From NCBI RefSeq assembly GCF_013409505.1, contig NZ_JACCBN010000001.1:2542001-2606000 (forward strand): a stretch of DNA of 64,000 nt, read 5' to 3'. The position numbers and the translations under genes are program-made. Under the pieces are notes generated by a model. That model saw only the letters and a program-made list of their open reading frames with translations, ran no database searches and was not told where the DNA came from. Origin of the DNA: Actinomycetospora corticicola. GTDB lineage: Bacteria > Actinomycetota > Actinomycetes > Mycobacteriales > Pseudonocardiaceae. Positions within the stretch are counted from its first letter, which is position 1. Every line of letters starts with the position of its first letter. Positions 41,945 through 52,160 of the stretch are shown one piece after another.

Positions 41945-43768
41945 CTACACGGGCAGCACCGTCGGCACGATCATCGGGCGGCGGCGGTAGGTCTCGCCGA
42001 CCCACTTGCCGACCACCCGGCGCACGGCCTGGGCGATGCGGTGGGTGTCGGTGATGCCCTCGGCCTCGGTGCGGGAGAGCTCCATCTCGACCAGCGAGAC
42101 GACGTTCTCCAGCGCCTTCGGGTCGTCGGAGAACCCGCGGCCCGAGATGCGCGGCGGCGCGACGGCCCGCCCGGTGGCGGCCTCGACGGCGACGGTGATC
42201 GAGATGAACCCGCCCTCGCCGAGCACCAGCCGGTCGGAGAGCGTCGTCTCGCCGACGTCGCCGACCTGGTTGCCGTCGACGTAGACGTGCCCGACCTCGA
42301 CACGGCCCGCGATGGCGGCCTTCTTCTCCACCAGGTCGACGACCACGCCGTCCTCGGCGATGACGACCCGCTCGGCCGGCACGCCCGTCCGTCGCGCGAT
42401 CGCGGCGTTCGCCCGCAGGTGGCGCCACTCGCCGTGCACCGGCATGACGTTGCGCGGACGCAGCGCGTTGTAGAGGAAGAGCAGCTCACCGGCGCTCGCG
42501 TGGCCGGAGACGTGCACCTTCGCGACACCGGAGTGGATCACCTCGGCGCCGAGCCGGGTGAGGCCGTTGATCACGGCGAACACCGCGGTCTCGTTGCCCG
42601 GGATCAGCGACGACAGCAGGACCACCGTGTCGCCCGGGGTGATCGTGATCTGCCGGTGCTCGCCGCGGGCCATCCGGCCGAGCGCCGACAACGGCTCGCC
42701 CTGCGACCCGGTCGACACGAGCACCACGTCGCGCTCGGGCATCGCCAGCGCGTCGTCGAGGTCCACCAGCAGGCCCTCGGGGATGTCGAGCAGCCCGAGG
42801 TCCGCGGCGATCCCCATGTTGCGCACCATCGAGCGGCCGGTGAAGCACACCTTGCGCCGGTGGGCCTGCGCGGCGGTGAGCACCTGCTGGACGCGGTGCA
42901 CGTGGCTCGCGAAGCAGGCGACGATGAGCCGGCTGGGGGCCTTGCGGAACACGTCGTCGATCACCGGGGCGATGTCGCGCTCCGGGGTGACGAAGCCCGG
43001 GACCTCAGCATTCGTGGAGTCCACGAGCAGCAGGTCCACGCCCTCGTCGCCGAGGCGGGAGAAGCCGGCGAGGTCGGTCAGCCGCCCGTCGAGGGGCAGC
43101 TGGTCGAGCTTGATGTCCCCGGTGTGCAGCACGGTGCCGCCCGGGGTGCGGACGGCCACGGCGAGCGCGTCGGGGATCGAGTGGTTGACGGCGAAGAACT
43201 CGCAGTCGAACGTCCCGTAGTGGCTGCGCTCGCCCTCCCGCACCTCGAGCAGGTGCGGCGTCAGACGGTGCTCGCGACACTTCGCCGCGACCAGCGCGAG
43301 GGTGAAGCGCGACCCGACGATCAGCAGGTCGGGCTTCTGGCGCAGCAGGAAGGGCACCGCGCCGATGTGGTCCTCGTGCCCGTGGGTGAGCACGAGGGCG
43401 TCGACGTCGTCGAGGCGGTCCTCGATGGCGCGGAAGTCGGGCAGGATGAGGTCGACGCCGGGCGAGTCCTCCGAGGGGAAGAGCACGCCGCAGTCGACGA
43501 TCAGCAGCCGACCGCCGTACTCCAGGACGGTCATGTTGCGGCCGACCTCGCCGACGCCCCCGAGCGCGACGACGCGCAGGGCGCCCGCGGCGAGGGGCTT
43601 CGGCAGGGCGTCCGGCGCGGGGACCGACTGGGTCGGGGTCCCGGTGCCGCCGCAGTCGTGCTGGTGACCCTGCTGGCCCTGCTGCTGGCCCTGCGGCTTC
43701 GGGTCCTGCTGCTGCTGTTGCTGCTGGCCGCCGCCGTTGCGGCGACGCTGTGCGGTCGATCGGCTCAC
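41945..43768 (-). CDS. rnj: Ribonuclease J
   Basis: Zinc-dependent exo/endoribonuclease of RNA decay and rRNA processing. The 607-residue protein has a 50-residue Gln-rich low-complexity N-terminus (a run of seven Gln, then QGQQQGQQGHQH). The metallo-beta-lactamase domain follows with ALGGVGEVGRNM, LTHGHEDHIGA (about residue 127), LHTGDIKLD and FASHVHRVQQV, a beta-CASP domain with STGSQGEPLSALGRMA, and the C-terminal domain after GHASAGELLFLYNALRP and PVHGEWRHL. In mycobacteria rnj lies near thyX, dapA and ftsK; here dapA is absent and about 14 kb of accessory DNA separates rnj from ftsK. Confidence 0.96.
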   Translation of the reverse strand: MSRSTAQRRRNGGGQQQQQQQDPKPQGQQQGQQGHQHDCGGTGTPTQSVPAPDALPKPLAAGALRVVALGGVGEVGRNMTVLEYGGRLLIVDCGVLFPSEDSPGVDLILPDFRAIEDRLDDVDALVLTHGHEDHIGAVPFLLRQKPDLLIVGSRFTLALVAAKCREHRLTPHLLEVREGERSHYGTFDCEFFAVNHSIPDALAVAVRTPGGTVLHTGDIKLDQLPLDGRLTDLAGFSRLGDEGVDLLLVDSTNAEVPGFVTPERDIAPVIDDVFRKAPSRLIVACFASHVHRVQQVLTAAQAHRRKVCFTGRSMVRNMGIAADLGLLDIPEGLLVDLDDALAMPERDVVLVSTGSQGEPLSALGRMARGEHRQITITPGDTVVLLSSLIPGNETAVFAVINGLTRLGAEVIHSGVAKVHVSGHASAGELLFLYNALRPRNVMPVHGEWRHLRANAAIARRTGVPAERVVIAEDGVVVDLVEKKAAIAGRVEVGHVYVDGNQVGDVGETTLSDRLVLGEGGFISITVAVEAATGRAVAPPRISGRGFSDDPKALENVVSLVEMELSRTEAEGITDTHRIAQAVRRVVGKWVGETYRRRPMIVPTVLPV

Positions 43769-44064
43769 CGGGCAGCTCCGGTGCGGTTCACGTGGGAGAT
43801 GGGTTCCTCCTGGTCAGGGGGCGGCTCCCGGCGGTCGTCGGCGACGCCGGATGCGCGGGCAGCCGCCCGCGGTGCGGCCGCTCGGCGGCCGCGGGAAGTC
43901 TCGATGGGCGATGGGCGACGTCGCGCCTCGTCGGCCGCCTCGGGCCGGGGTCCACGGTCGTGCTCATGCCACACCCACCGTACCGCGCCCCGGCGCGCCG
44001 TGCGTGACCTCGGTCCGGTCGCCGCGCCGTCGGAGTCCGTGGTGCCACGCGGCGCGACCCGACG
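43769..44064. other. 296-bp upstream region of rnj with a strong hairpin
   Basis: No convincing gene is visible; short frames on both strands are Arg/Pro-rich and lack family features. A GC-only hairpin at 43867-43894 has arms CCGCGG-TGCGGCCG and CGGCCGCGG, about 100 bp upstream of the rnj start. GATGGGC occurs twice at 43903-43916. If transcribed as leader it could be an RNase J self-control target, which is an inference. Confidence 0.4.
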
Positions 44065-44697
44065 TCAGAGGCCGCGGTCGGTGCCCTTCACCGCGGCCAC
44101 GTCGGCGGGCTCGCCGGAGAACGACACCACGGCCTGCTCGCGGCCGGCGCTGAACAGCAGGAGCTCGCCGGGCTCACCGACGATGGTCACCGTGCGGGGT
44201 CCGCTCTTCGCCGCGTGCTCCGCGCCGTCCGGGCGCTGGAGCGTGACGCCGACCGGGCTCGACCGGTACGCCAGGCGCCCGAGCAGCCCGAGCTGGGACC
44301 ACAGGATCCACTCCCGTGCCTCGTCGGCGGGGCGCGGCGACCAGTCCTCCTGGGCGCGCCGGACGTCCTCGTGGTGGATGAAGTACTCCTGCACGTCGAC
44401 GCCGACGAGGAACGGCAGCGCCATCGGGCTCCACAGCGGGGGCCCGCTGCGGATCGCCGCGATGTTCGTGCCGTAGTCCTGCGCGGCCGCCCGGTTCTGC
44501 ACGCGCCGGGTCCAGAACGACAGCGGCTTGATCAGGATGCCGGGCGCCGCGTCGGGGCGGCGCTCGCGGATCACCAGGTGGGCGAGCAGGTCACGCGTGG
44601 TCCAGTCCCCGCACAGGGTCGGCGCGTCGGGGCCCTCGCGCAGCAGCGAGTCGGCGAGGGCGTTGCGCTCGGCGGCCGCGACTGATGCTCCACTCAT
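44065..44697 (-). CDS. TIGR03085-family metal-binding (DinB/MDMPI-like) protein
   Basis: A 210-residue actinobacterial protein with a maleylpyruvate-isomerase/DinB-like four-helix N-terminal fold: AAAERNALADSLLREGPDAP, then TLCGDWTTRDLLAHLVIRER and QEYFIHHEDVRRAQEDW. The histidines of LLAHLV and IHHEDV would bind a metal. The C-terminus is a small alpha/beta domain (TVTIVGEPGELLLFSAGRE). Family members are often encoded close to thyX, dapA or rnj, as here. Exact biochemical role is unknown. ATG 44697. Confidence 0.88.
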   Translation of the reverse strand: MSGASVAAAERNALADSLLREGPDAPTLCGDWTTRDLLAHLVIRERRPDAAPGILIKPLSFWTRRVQNRAAAQDYGTNIAAIRSGPPLWSPMALPFLVGVDVQEYFIHHEDVRRAQEDWSPRPADEAREWILWSQLGLLGRLAYRSSPVGVTLQRPDGAEHAAKSGPRTVTIVGEPGELLLFSAGREQAVVSFSGEPADVAAVKGTDRGL

Positions 44698-44727
44698 GCG
44701 CGTTCCCTACCCGGTCCGCGGGGCGGT

Positions 44728-45480
44728 CTACCCCTCGGCGACGAAGGGGCTGGACGCCACGCGCGACCCGCCGGGCAGTTCGCTGATCACGAAGTCGGCG
44801 AACACGTTCGGCACCGCGGCCTGCAGCGCCTCGAGGCACAGGATCGCGAGGTCGCGGATCTCGACGTCCGCGTGCTCCGAGGCCCGCATCGCGATGAAGT
44901 GCCGCCAGGCGCGGTAGTTGCCGGTGACGACGATCCGCGTCTCCGTGGCGTTCGGCAGCACCGCGCGGGCCGCCTGCCGGGCCTGCTTGCGGCGCAGCGT
45001 GCGGTTCGGCTCGTCGGCGAACCGCTCCTCGAGCCCCGCCAGCAGCTTCTCGTACGACGCGAGGGCCGCGGCCGAGGCCTCCTCGAACAGCGCGTGCAGC
45101 TCGGGGTCGTCCGCGATCACCGCAGGCTCGACCATGGCGGCGTCGGACTCGGGCACGTAGCGCTGCGAGAGCTGGGAGTACGAGAAGTGCCGGTGGCGGA
45201 TCAGCTCGTGGGTGAGGCTGCGCGACATCCCGGTGAGGTAGAAGCTCACCGTCCCGTGCTCGAGCACCGACAGGTGGCCCACCTCGAGGATGTGCCGCAG
45301 GTAGCCCGCGTTCGTGGCCGTCGCCGGGTTCGGCTTGCTCCACGACTGGTAGCAGGCACGCCCCGCGAACTCCGCCAGCGCCTGGCCGCCGTCGGTGTCG
45401 GTCTCCCACGGCACGTCGGCGGGCGGGATGAACTCGGTCTTGGCGATCAACTGCACCCGGGGCGTCACGGTCTGGGCCAC
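44728..45480 (-). CDS. thyX: ThyX, flavin-dependent thymidylate synthase
   Basis: Makes dTMP from dUMP with FAD, NADPH and methylene-tetrahydrofolate. The 250-residue product carries the ThyX motif R95-H-R97-x7-S105 in [14 protein letters not shown], and [19 protein letters not shown], where FAD and dUMP bind. GTG 45480 lies six bases after a -10-like TACCGT (complement of 45487-45492), with no Shine-Dalgarno, so a leaderless transcript is likely. The gene is divergent from the YrhK-like gene across only 43 bp. Confidence 0.96.
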   Translation of the reverse strand: MAQTVTPRVQLIAKTEFIPPADVPWETDTDGGQALAEFAGRACYQSWSKPNPATATNAGYLRHILEVGHLSVLEHGTVSFYLTGMSRSLTHELIRHRHFSYSQLSQRYVPESDAAMVEPAVIADDPELHALFEEASAAALASYEKLLAGLEERFADEPNRTLRRKQARQAARAVLPNATETRIVVTGNYRAWRHFIAMRASEHADVEIRDLAILCLEALQAAVPNVFADFVISELPGGSRVASSPFVAEG

Positions 45481-45486
45481 GGACCC

Positions 45487-45518
45487 ACGGTAACCGGCGC
45501 CCCCGACCGGCCGTTACC
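45487..45518. promoter_or_regulatory. Compact divergent promoter of thyX and the YrhK-like gene
   Basis: GGTAAC (45489-45494) and GTTACC (45513-45518) are perfect arms 18 bp apart. The left arm on the minus strand forms TACCGT, a -10 for leaderless thyX; the right arm forms TACCCG close to ATG 45524 for the plus-strand gene. -35 elements are not clear. Confidence 0.45.
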
Positions 45519-45523
45519 CGCAC

Positions 45524-45853
45524 ATGGCGACGCCCCCGGTGCCCGACGATCCGAACGACCCGAACATCACGCTCTCCCTCGGAGGGCGTGAGATCACCAT
45601 CCGCGATCGCTACGAGACGGCGAGCATCGTCAACGACGTCCTCATCGCGATCGAGTTCTTCGTCGGCTCGTTCTTCTTCTTCTCCTGGTTCGAGGAGATC
45701 GCACCCAAGGACGTCGGGGTGTGGCTGTTCGTGGTCGGCAGTGCCCAACTGATGATCCGACCGGCGATCCGCCTCGCCCGCCGTGTCTCGCTCCGCCGCA
45801 TGGCGGCCTCCTCGGGCTCCCAGCGCTACCACGCGGACTCCCAGGACTTCTGA
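45524..45853 (+). CDS. YrhK-like small membrane protein
   Basis: A 109-residue protein with two membrane segments (about residues 37-56 and 64-82) separated by a short loop, matching the YrhK domain: RDRYETASIVNDVLIAIEFF, VGSFFFFSWFEEIAPKDVG and LFVVGSAQLMIRPAIRLAR. Function is unknown for the family. ATG 45524 has no Shine-Dalgarno and may be the first base of its mRNA. The stop codon lies within the 18-bp palindrome that controls the next gene. Confidence 0.8.
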   Translation: MATPPVPDDPNDPNITLSLGGREITIRDRYETASIVNDVLIAIEFFVGSFFFFSWFEEIAPKDVGVWLFVVGSAQLMIRPAIRLARRVSLRRMAASSGSQRYHADSQDF

Positions 45854-45869
45854 CACCACGCGTGGTGTC
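45852..45869. promoter_or_regulatory. 18-bp perfect palindrome, probable RHH operator
   Basis: GACACCACGCGTGGTGTC is fully symmetric. Further half-sites follow downstream: GCGGTGTC at 45893-45900 and GTGGTGTC at 45904-45911, then GTGGTG at 45915-45920. They overlap the promoter of the RHH-domain gene at 45924, as expected for self-repression. Confidence 0.7.
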
Positions 45870-45887
45870 CTCCGACAGCGGAACTGC

Positions 45888-45916
45888 TTGCTGCGGTGTC
45901 GCGGTGGTGTCACTGT
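45888..45916 (+). promoter_or_regulatory. Promoter for a leaderless RHH/DUF4097 transcript
   Basis: TTGCTG (45888-45893) and CACTGT (45911-45916) are spaced by exactly 17 bp, and the -10 ends 7 bp before ATG 45924. There is no Shine-Dalgarno, so transcription should begin at the ATG. GTGGTGTC half-sites overlap both elements. Confidence 0.55.
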
Positions 45917-45923
45917 GGTGCGC

Positions 45924-46571
45924 ATGGACCTCACGCCCTACGTCACCGCGCTGCGGGACGACCTCGCCACCGCGGCCTCCGTGGGCGACGAGCAGACCGC
46001 CCGGGCCGGCACCGCGCTGGCCGGCGCCCTCGAGCCCGCCGTCCGCCTCGCCCTGCAGACCGCGCTGTCCGACCTCACCGCCGAGATCTCCGAGAAGCTC
46101 GACGACCGCTCCGTCTCGCTGCGCCTGCGCGGCCGCGAGGTGGAGGTGGTCGTCGACCGGGACGGCGACCCCGGCCCCGGGGCGGAGCAGCCGTCCGGCT
46201 TCTTCGCCGGGCCGTCGTCGAGCCCGTTCGCGGGGCCCGGCCGCGGCGCCGACATGGGGGACATCTCCCGCATGACGCTGCGCCTGGTCGACCAGATCAA
46301 GGGTCAGGCCGAGCAGGCCGCCGCGGCCCAGGGGATGTCGCTGAACTCCTGGATCTCGCAGGCCGTCCAGGGCGCGCTGCGCGACAACCTGGGCGACCGG
46401 TCACGGCGGCGGTGGGAGGGCTCGTGGGATCCGCAGCGGCGCTCCGAGGAGCCGCCGGCCCCGCCGACGCCCACGGAGGAGCCCCGCGAGAAGCCCACGC
46501 CGCCCGCCCCCGACGACCGCCCCGGCCGTGACGAGGGCGGCTCGGGGGTCTCCGGGTGGGTGCGCGGATGA
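45924..46571 (+). CDS. Ribbon-helix-helix (HicB/Arc-like) DNA-binding protein
   Basis: A 215-residue protein. The N-terminal about 90 residues are helical (LTPYVTALRDDLATAASVGD and ALQTALSDLTAEISEKL). Residues about 113-155 form an Arc/HicB-type ribbon-helix-helix: ISRMTLRLVDQIKGQAEQAA followed by GMSLNSWISQAVQGALRDNL. A charged, proline-rich tail follows. Similar proteins are named HicB-family antitoxins, but no HicA toxin is present; the next gene, overlapping by 4 nt (ATGA), encodes a DUF4097 protein. The palindrome array upstream suggests it represses its own transcript. Confidence 0.8.
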   Translation: MDLTPYVTALRDDLATAASVGDEQTARAGTALAGALEPAVRLALQTALSDLTAEISEKLDDRSVSLRLRGREVEVVVDRDGDPGPGAEQPSGFFAGPSSSPFAGPGRGADMGDISRMTLRLVDQIKGQAEQAAAAQGMSLNSWISQAVQGALRDNLGDRSRRRWEGSWDPQRRSEEPPAPPTPTEEPREKPTPPAPDDRPGRDEGGSGVSGWVRG

Positions 46572-47503
46572 GCGCGCCGGAGGGGACCCGCCGGGAGGAC
46601 TTCCCGACGACGGGCCCGGCCGGGCTGGTCGTCGAGATCGACGCCGGACGCGTGGACGTCCGGCTGGACTCCGCGGCGGCGGTGACCGTCGAGGTCGTCG
46701 CCGACCGCGAGGGCGCTCCGGGGTGGGTGCAGGGCCTCGCCGGGCTGGTCGACGCCGCGGGCGGGCTCGAGCGCCGCTTCGGGTTCGACCTGAGCACGGT
46801 GGCGGGCCTCGGGGTCCGCCGCGACGAGTCGCCCGAGGAGCGGGCCGCGCGCGCGGTCGCGGAGACCACGGTCGACTTCTCCGACGGCACGCTGCACGTG
46901 CGCTCGCCCCGGGAGGTCGCGCTGCGCACCGTCCCGCTGACGGTCACCGTGCACGCCCCGGAGTCGTCCGCGGTGACGGTGCGGGCGGGCGCGGCCCCGG
47001 TGGACGTCGCCGGCGTGCCCGGCCCCGTCGAGGTCGCCACCACCGGCACGGTCTCGCTCGCCCGCGTCGCCGCTCGGTCCCGGGTCAAGTGCGGGGCCGG
47101 GGACGTCACCGTGGGGCGGGTCGAGGGCGCGCTGAAGGTCACCGGCGGCGCCGGCGACGTGGTCCTCGACGAGGTACACGCCGGCGTCGAGGTCGTCACC
47201 GGCAGCGGATCGGTGACGGCCGGCCGTGTGACCGCCGACCTCGCGGTGCGCTGCGGGAGCGGTGACATCACCGTCCGGGACGCCTCCTCGGGCGACCTCG
47301 ACCTCACCACGGGCGCTGGATCGGTCCGCGTGGGCGTCCACGCCGGTGTCGACGCCTCGGTCGACCTCCGCTCCGCGGCGGGCACGGCCTCGTCCGACCT
47401 GGCGGTGACACCCGACCGCCACCACGACCCGTCGTCGGGAACGGTGCGCATCCGCGGCCGCGCCGCGGCGGGCGACACCCGGGTCGTCCGCGCCGGCGCC
47501 TGA
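46568..47503 (+). CDS. DUF4097-family beta-helix/adhesin-like protein
   Basis: A 311-residue protein with a repetitive beta-strand pattern typical of DUF4097: VEIDAGRVDVRLDSAAAVTV, then GAGDVTVGRVEGALKVTGG, AGDVVLDEVHAGVEVVTGSG, SVTAGRVTADLAVRCGSG and DITVRDASSGDLDLTTGAG. Strands recur about every 17-20 residues. No signal peptide is evident, so it is probably cytosolic. The function is unknown; this family is often paired with small DNA-binding regulators, and here is translationally coupled to one. Confidence 0.85.
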   Translation: MSAPEGTRREDFPTTGPAGLVVEIDAGRVDVRLDSAAAVTVEVVADREGAPGWVQGLAGLVDAAGGLERRFGFDLSTVAGLGVRRDESPEERAARAVAETTVDFSDGTLHVRSPREVALRTVPLTVTVHAPESSAVTVRAGAAPVDVAGVPGPVEVATTGTVSLARVAARSRVKCGAGDVTVGRVEGALKVTGGAGDVVLDEVHAGVEVVTGSGSVTAGRVTADLAVRCGSGDITVRDASSGDLDLTTGAGSVRVGVHAGVDASVDLRSAAGTASSDLAVTPDRHHDPSSGTVRIRGRAAAGDTRVVRAGA

Positions 47504-47508
47504 ACGCA

Positions 47509-47553
47509 CGAACGGCACCCTCGCAACTTCTCCGTGCGCGAGAGTGCCGTTCG
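47509..47553. terminator. Bidirectional hairpin between the DUF4097 gene and sdhB
   Basis: CGAACGGCACCCTCGC (47509-47524) and GCGAGAGTGCCGTTCG (47538-47553) pair with one mismatch; the loop carries ACTTCTCCGTG. Flanking TGAACG and CGTTCA extend the symmetry. It starts 6 bp after the DUF4097 stop and ends 17 bp from the sdhB stop. Confidence 0.85.
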
Positions 47554-47569
47554 TTCAGGGCGGGTCGAG

Positions 47570-48321
47570 CTAGTCCGCGCGCGCCCCCGCGAGGGTGGCG
47601 CCGAGGACATCGTGGTTGAGCTGCGAGATCGACGCCAGCGGGATGCCCTTGGGGCAGACCTCCGCGCAGGCGCCGACGTTGGTGCAGCCACCGAAGTCGA
47701 GCTCGTCCTGCTTCGCCAGCATGTTGATCGCGCGGGTCTGGCGCTCGGGCTGGCCCTGGGGCAGCAGTCCGAGGTGCGTGACCTTGGCCGAGGTGAACAG
47801 CATCGAGCTGCCGTTCGGGCACGCCGCGACGCAGGCGCCGCAGCCGATGCAGGTCGCGGCGTCGAACGCGTCGTCCGCCGAGACCTTGTCGACCGGGGTC
47901 GCGTGCGCCTCGGGCGCCGAGCCGGTGTTGACGCTGACGTAGCCGCCGGCCTGGATGATCTGGTCGAAGGCCGACCGGTCGGTCACCAGGTCCTTGATCA
48001 CCGGGAAGGCCCGGGCCCGCCACGGCTCGACGTCGATCGTGTCGCCGTCCTTGAAGTGCCGCATGTGCAGCTGGCACGTCGTGGTGTTCTTCTGCGGGCC
48101 GTGCGGGGTCCCGTTGATGACCATGGCGCACGAGCCGCAGATGCCCTCTCGGCAGTCGTGGTCGAACGAGACCGGGTCCTCGCCCTGGAGGATCAGCTTC
48201 TCGTTCAGCACGTCGAGCATCTCGAGGAAGGACATGTCCTCCTCGACGTCGTCGAGCTTGTACTTCGCCATCTTGCCCTTGGCGTCGGCGTTCTTCTGCC
48301 GCCAGACGCGCAGCGTGATTC

Positions 48322-48325
<4 letters not shown>
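47570..48325 (-). CDS. sdhB: Succinate dehydrogenase iron-sulfur subunit
   Basis: Electron-transfer subunit of complex II, 251 residues, peripheral to the inner membrane. The 2Fe-2S ligands are in [19 protein letters not shown], the 4Fe-4S ligands in [14 protein letters not shown], and the 3Fe-4S region includes [17 protein letters not shown]. The N-terminal part is a plant-ferredoxin-like fold ([17 protein letters not shown]). GTG 48325 overlaps the sdhA stop as GTGA. The order sdhC-sdhA-sdhB and the two-subunit-plus-one-anchor layout fit the b558-type enzyme. Confidence 0.96.
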
Positions 48326-50304
<1,979 letters not shown>

Positions 50305-50307
50305 GCC

Positions 50308-50997
50308 TCACCTCACCAGACCGAACATGACGGACACCGGGATGATCGCGAACCCGACGGCCACGACGACGCCGACGACGATCGAGAACGACTTCAACGC
50401 GTGCTGCTTGACGGCGCTGTTGCCGCCCAACGTCTGGATGCCCGACCAGAGACCGTGGCTGATGTGGAAGCTCAGGGCGACCATCGCGAGGATGTAGAAG
50501 ATCGCGACGATCGGCCGGTCGAAGCTCGCCACCAGGCGGCCGTAGGCGCCGCCCGCCGGGTCCGGGTTCACCGTGCCGGTGGTCAGGTCGAGGATGTGCC
50601 AGATCACGAACAGCGCGATGATCACGCCGCCCCACCGCATGGTGCGGGCGGCGTAGCTGCCCTGGTGTCCCTTGTGCTGGTACCCGACCGGGCGCGCGCG
50701 CTTCGCCTTGTACCAGAGGCTGAATGCCGCGGCCATGTGCAGCGCGACGGACGCGAGCAGGACGACGCGGATGATCCAGAGCACGCCCGAGTAGCCGAAG
50801 ATGTCGGCGCCGAGTGTGCGCAGGTGTTCGGAGTACGCGTCGAACGTCTCCTGCCCGAAGAAGATCTTCAGGTTACCGATCATGTGAGCGATGACGAACA
50901 GCAAGAAGATCACGCCCGTCACGGCCATGACGAACTTCTTGCCGACCGACGATCCCCACGTCCTCGTGACGATGTTCCGCTGCTGGGTCAGGACCAC
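50308..50997 (-). CDS. sdhC: Succinate dehydrogenase cytochrome b558 subunit
   Basis: Single membrane anchor of the SdhCAB complex, 229 residues with five membrane helices. It matches the sdhC b558 family: KFVMAVTGVIFLLFVIAHMI, then LWIIRVVLLASVALHMAAAF, MRWGGVIIALFVIWHILDLT and ALSFHISHGLWSGIQTLGG. The four histidines in AHMIG, LHMAA, WHILD and SHGLW are the expected ligands of two haems. The predicted start at 50997 is GTG-type (MVLTQQRNIV). It is divergent from a LysR gene across 77 bp. Confidence 0.95.
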   Translation of the reverse strand: MVLTQQRNIVTRTWGSSVGKKFVMAVTGVIFLLFVIAHMIGNLKIFFGQETFDAYSEHLRTLGADIFGYSGVLWIIRVVLLASVALHMAAAFSLWYKAKRARPVGYQHKGHQGSYAARTMRWGGVIIALFVIWHILDLTTGTVNPDPAGGAYGRLVASFDRPIVAIFYILAMVALSFHISHGLWSGIQTLGGNSAVKQHALKSFSIVVGVVVAVGFAIIPVSVMFGLVR

Positions 50998-51023
50998 GGC
51001 GACACGCTAAGCCCGGGAACACG

Positions 51024-51048
51024 CCGACGGCCAATGCATGCAAGTCGG
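51024..51048. promoter_or_regulatory. Dyad in the sdhC-LysR intergenic region
   Basis: CCGAC and GTCGG (51024-51028, 51044-51048) flank the palindrome TGCATGCA (51035-51042). It is 27 bp from both start codons, a typical place for a LysR-type binding site. Confidence 0.5.
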
Positions 51049-51074
51049 TTCAGCGATGTACTTAAGCTATCGAG

Positions 51075-52085
51075 GTGACCCTCAAACAGCTCATCTACTT
51101 CCTCGCTGTGGCGGACACGGGACGGTTCGTGCAGGCAGCGGCGGATGTGCGCATCGCGCAGCCCACGCTGAGCCGACAGGTGCAGGCCCTGGAAGATGAT
51201 CTCGGTGAGACCTTGTTCACGCGGGGTAGGGATCACGTCACACTCACATCGGCGGGCGAGACCCTGCTGCCCCTCGCGCGGCGCATCGTCGCCGACGTCG
51301 AGACCGCCCGGCTGGAGATCGCCGAGCTCGCCAACCTGCGTCGCGGCCGCCTGCGGCTGGGGGCCACGCCGTCGCTGTGCGTGAGCGTCGTGGCCGACGT
51401 CCTCGCGGTCTTCCACGACTCCTACCCGGGGGTCTCGCTGCAGATCTCCGAGGGCGGCTCGCAGGACCTGGTCGCCGACCTGGAGGACGGCCAGCTCGAC
51501 CTCGCCCTGGTGATCCACCAGCCCGACCGCCCGACGCCGGGTCCGGCCGGCTCCGGCGCACCGCGCGGCCGGATCGGGGCGACGGGGACGGGCAGCGCCC
51601 TGGGCCTGACCCCGGTGCTGCGCGAGGAGCTCGTGGCGATCTCCGCGACGGCGGGCAGCACCCCGCTGGACGAGGTGCTGGGCGACCACGCCGGGATCGC
51701 CGAGATCGCCCGGCACCCGCTGGTGCTCAACCGGCCCGGCTACGAGCTGCGCGAGGCCGTGCTGTCGGCGTGCGCGGCGGCGGGGGTGACGCCGCGCATC
51801 GCCGTCGAGGGTGGCGAGATGGACGCGGTGCTGCGGATGGTGGAGCGGGGCCTCGGCGTGGCGATCGTGCCGAGCCTCGTGCTCGCCGGCCGGACCGGGC
51901 TGCACACCACCCGGCTCGACGGCACCGGCTGGACGCACCGCACGATCGTGCTGGCGCACCGCACCGACGTCGCGCCCACGCGCGCGGCCGAGGCCTTCCG
52001 CGAGACCCTGCTCGCGGTCCTGGCCCGCACCTCGCGCACCGGCGGTCTCCCGCCGGGTGTCCGCTTCATCCATCCGTCGTCCTAG
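51075..52085 (+). CDS. LysR-family transcriptional regulator, divergent from sdhCAB
   Basis: A 336-residue regulator from GTG 51075. The helix-turn-helix is QLIYFLAVADTGRFVQAAAD followed by VRIAQPTLSRQVQALEDDLG and ETLFTRG. The effector domain includes RRGRLRLGATPSLCVSVVAD and VEGGEMDAVLRMVERGLGVA, matching the CynR/CysB/GltC-like pattern. The region at about residues 155-180 is unusually Pro/Gly-rich (PTPGPAGSGAPRGR). Position opposite sdhCAB and the shared dyad suggest it controls the complex II operon in response to carbon or redox state; that is an inference. Confidence 0.92.
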   Translation: MTLKQLIYFLAVADTGRFVQAAADVRIAQPTLSRQVQALEDDLGETLFTRGRDHVTLTSAGETLLPLARRIVADVETARLEIAELANLRRGRLRLGATPSLCVSVVADVLAVFHDSYPGVSLQISEGGSQDLVADLEDGQLDLALVIHQPDRPTPGPAGSGAPRGRIGATGTGSALGLTPVLREELVAISATAGSTPLDEVLGDHAGIAEIARHPLVLNRPGYELREAVLSACAAAGVTPRIAVEGGEMDAVLRMVERGLGVAIVPSLVLAGRTGLHTTRLDGTGWTHRTIVLAHRTDVAPTRAAEAFRETLLAVLARTSRTGGLPPGVRFIHPSS

Positions 52086-52160
52086 GTCCCTCGTTCCTGA
52101 CGGCGGGTACCCGCGTCCGCGCAGGCTGCACGCGGCGTCTTCACGCGCCGCCGGGGCCGG

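Noticed and set aside
43769-44064. Small genes between rnj and the TIGR03085 gene
   Set aside because: Candidate frames on both strands are short, Arg/Pro-rich and without start signals or family features.
45924-47503. Classical HicAB toxin-antitoxin system
   Set aside because: The RHH protein is HicB-like, but no HicA-type toxin is encoded; the partner is a 311-residue DUF4097 protein.
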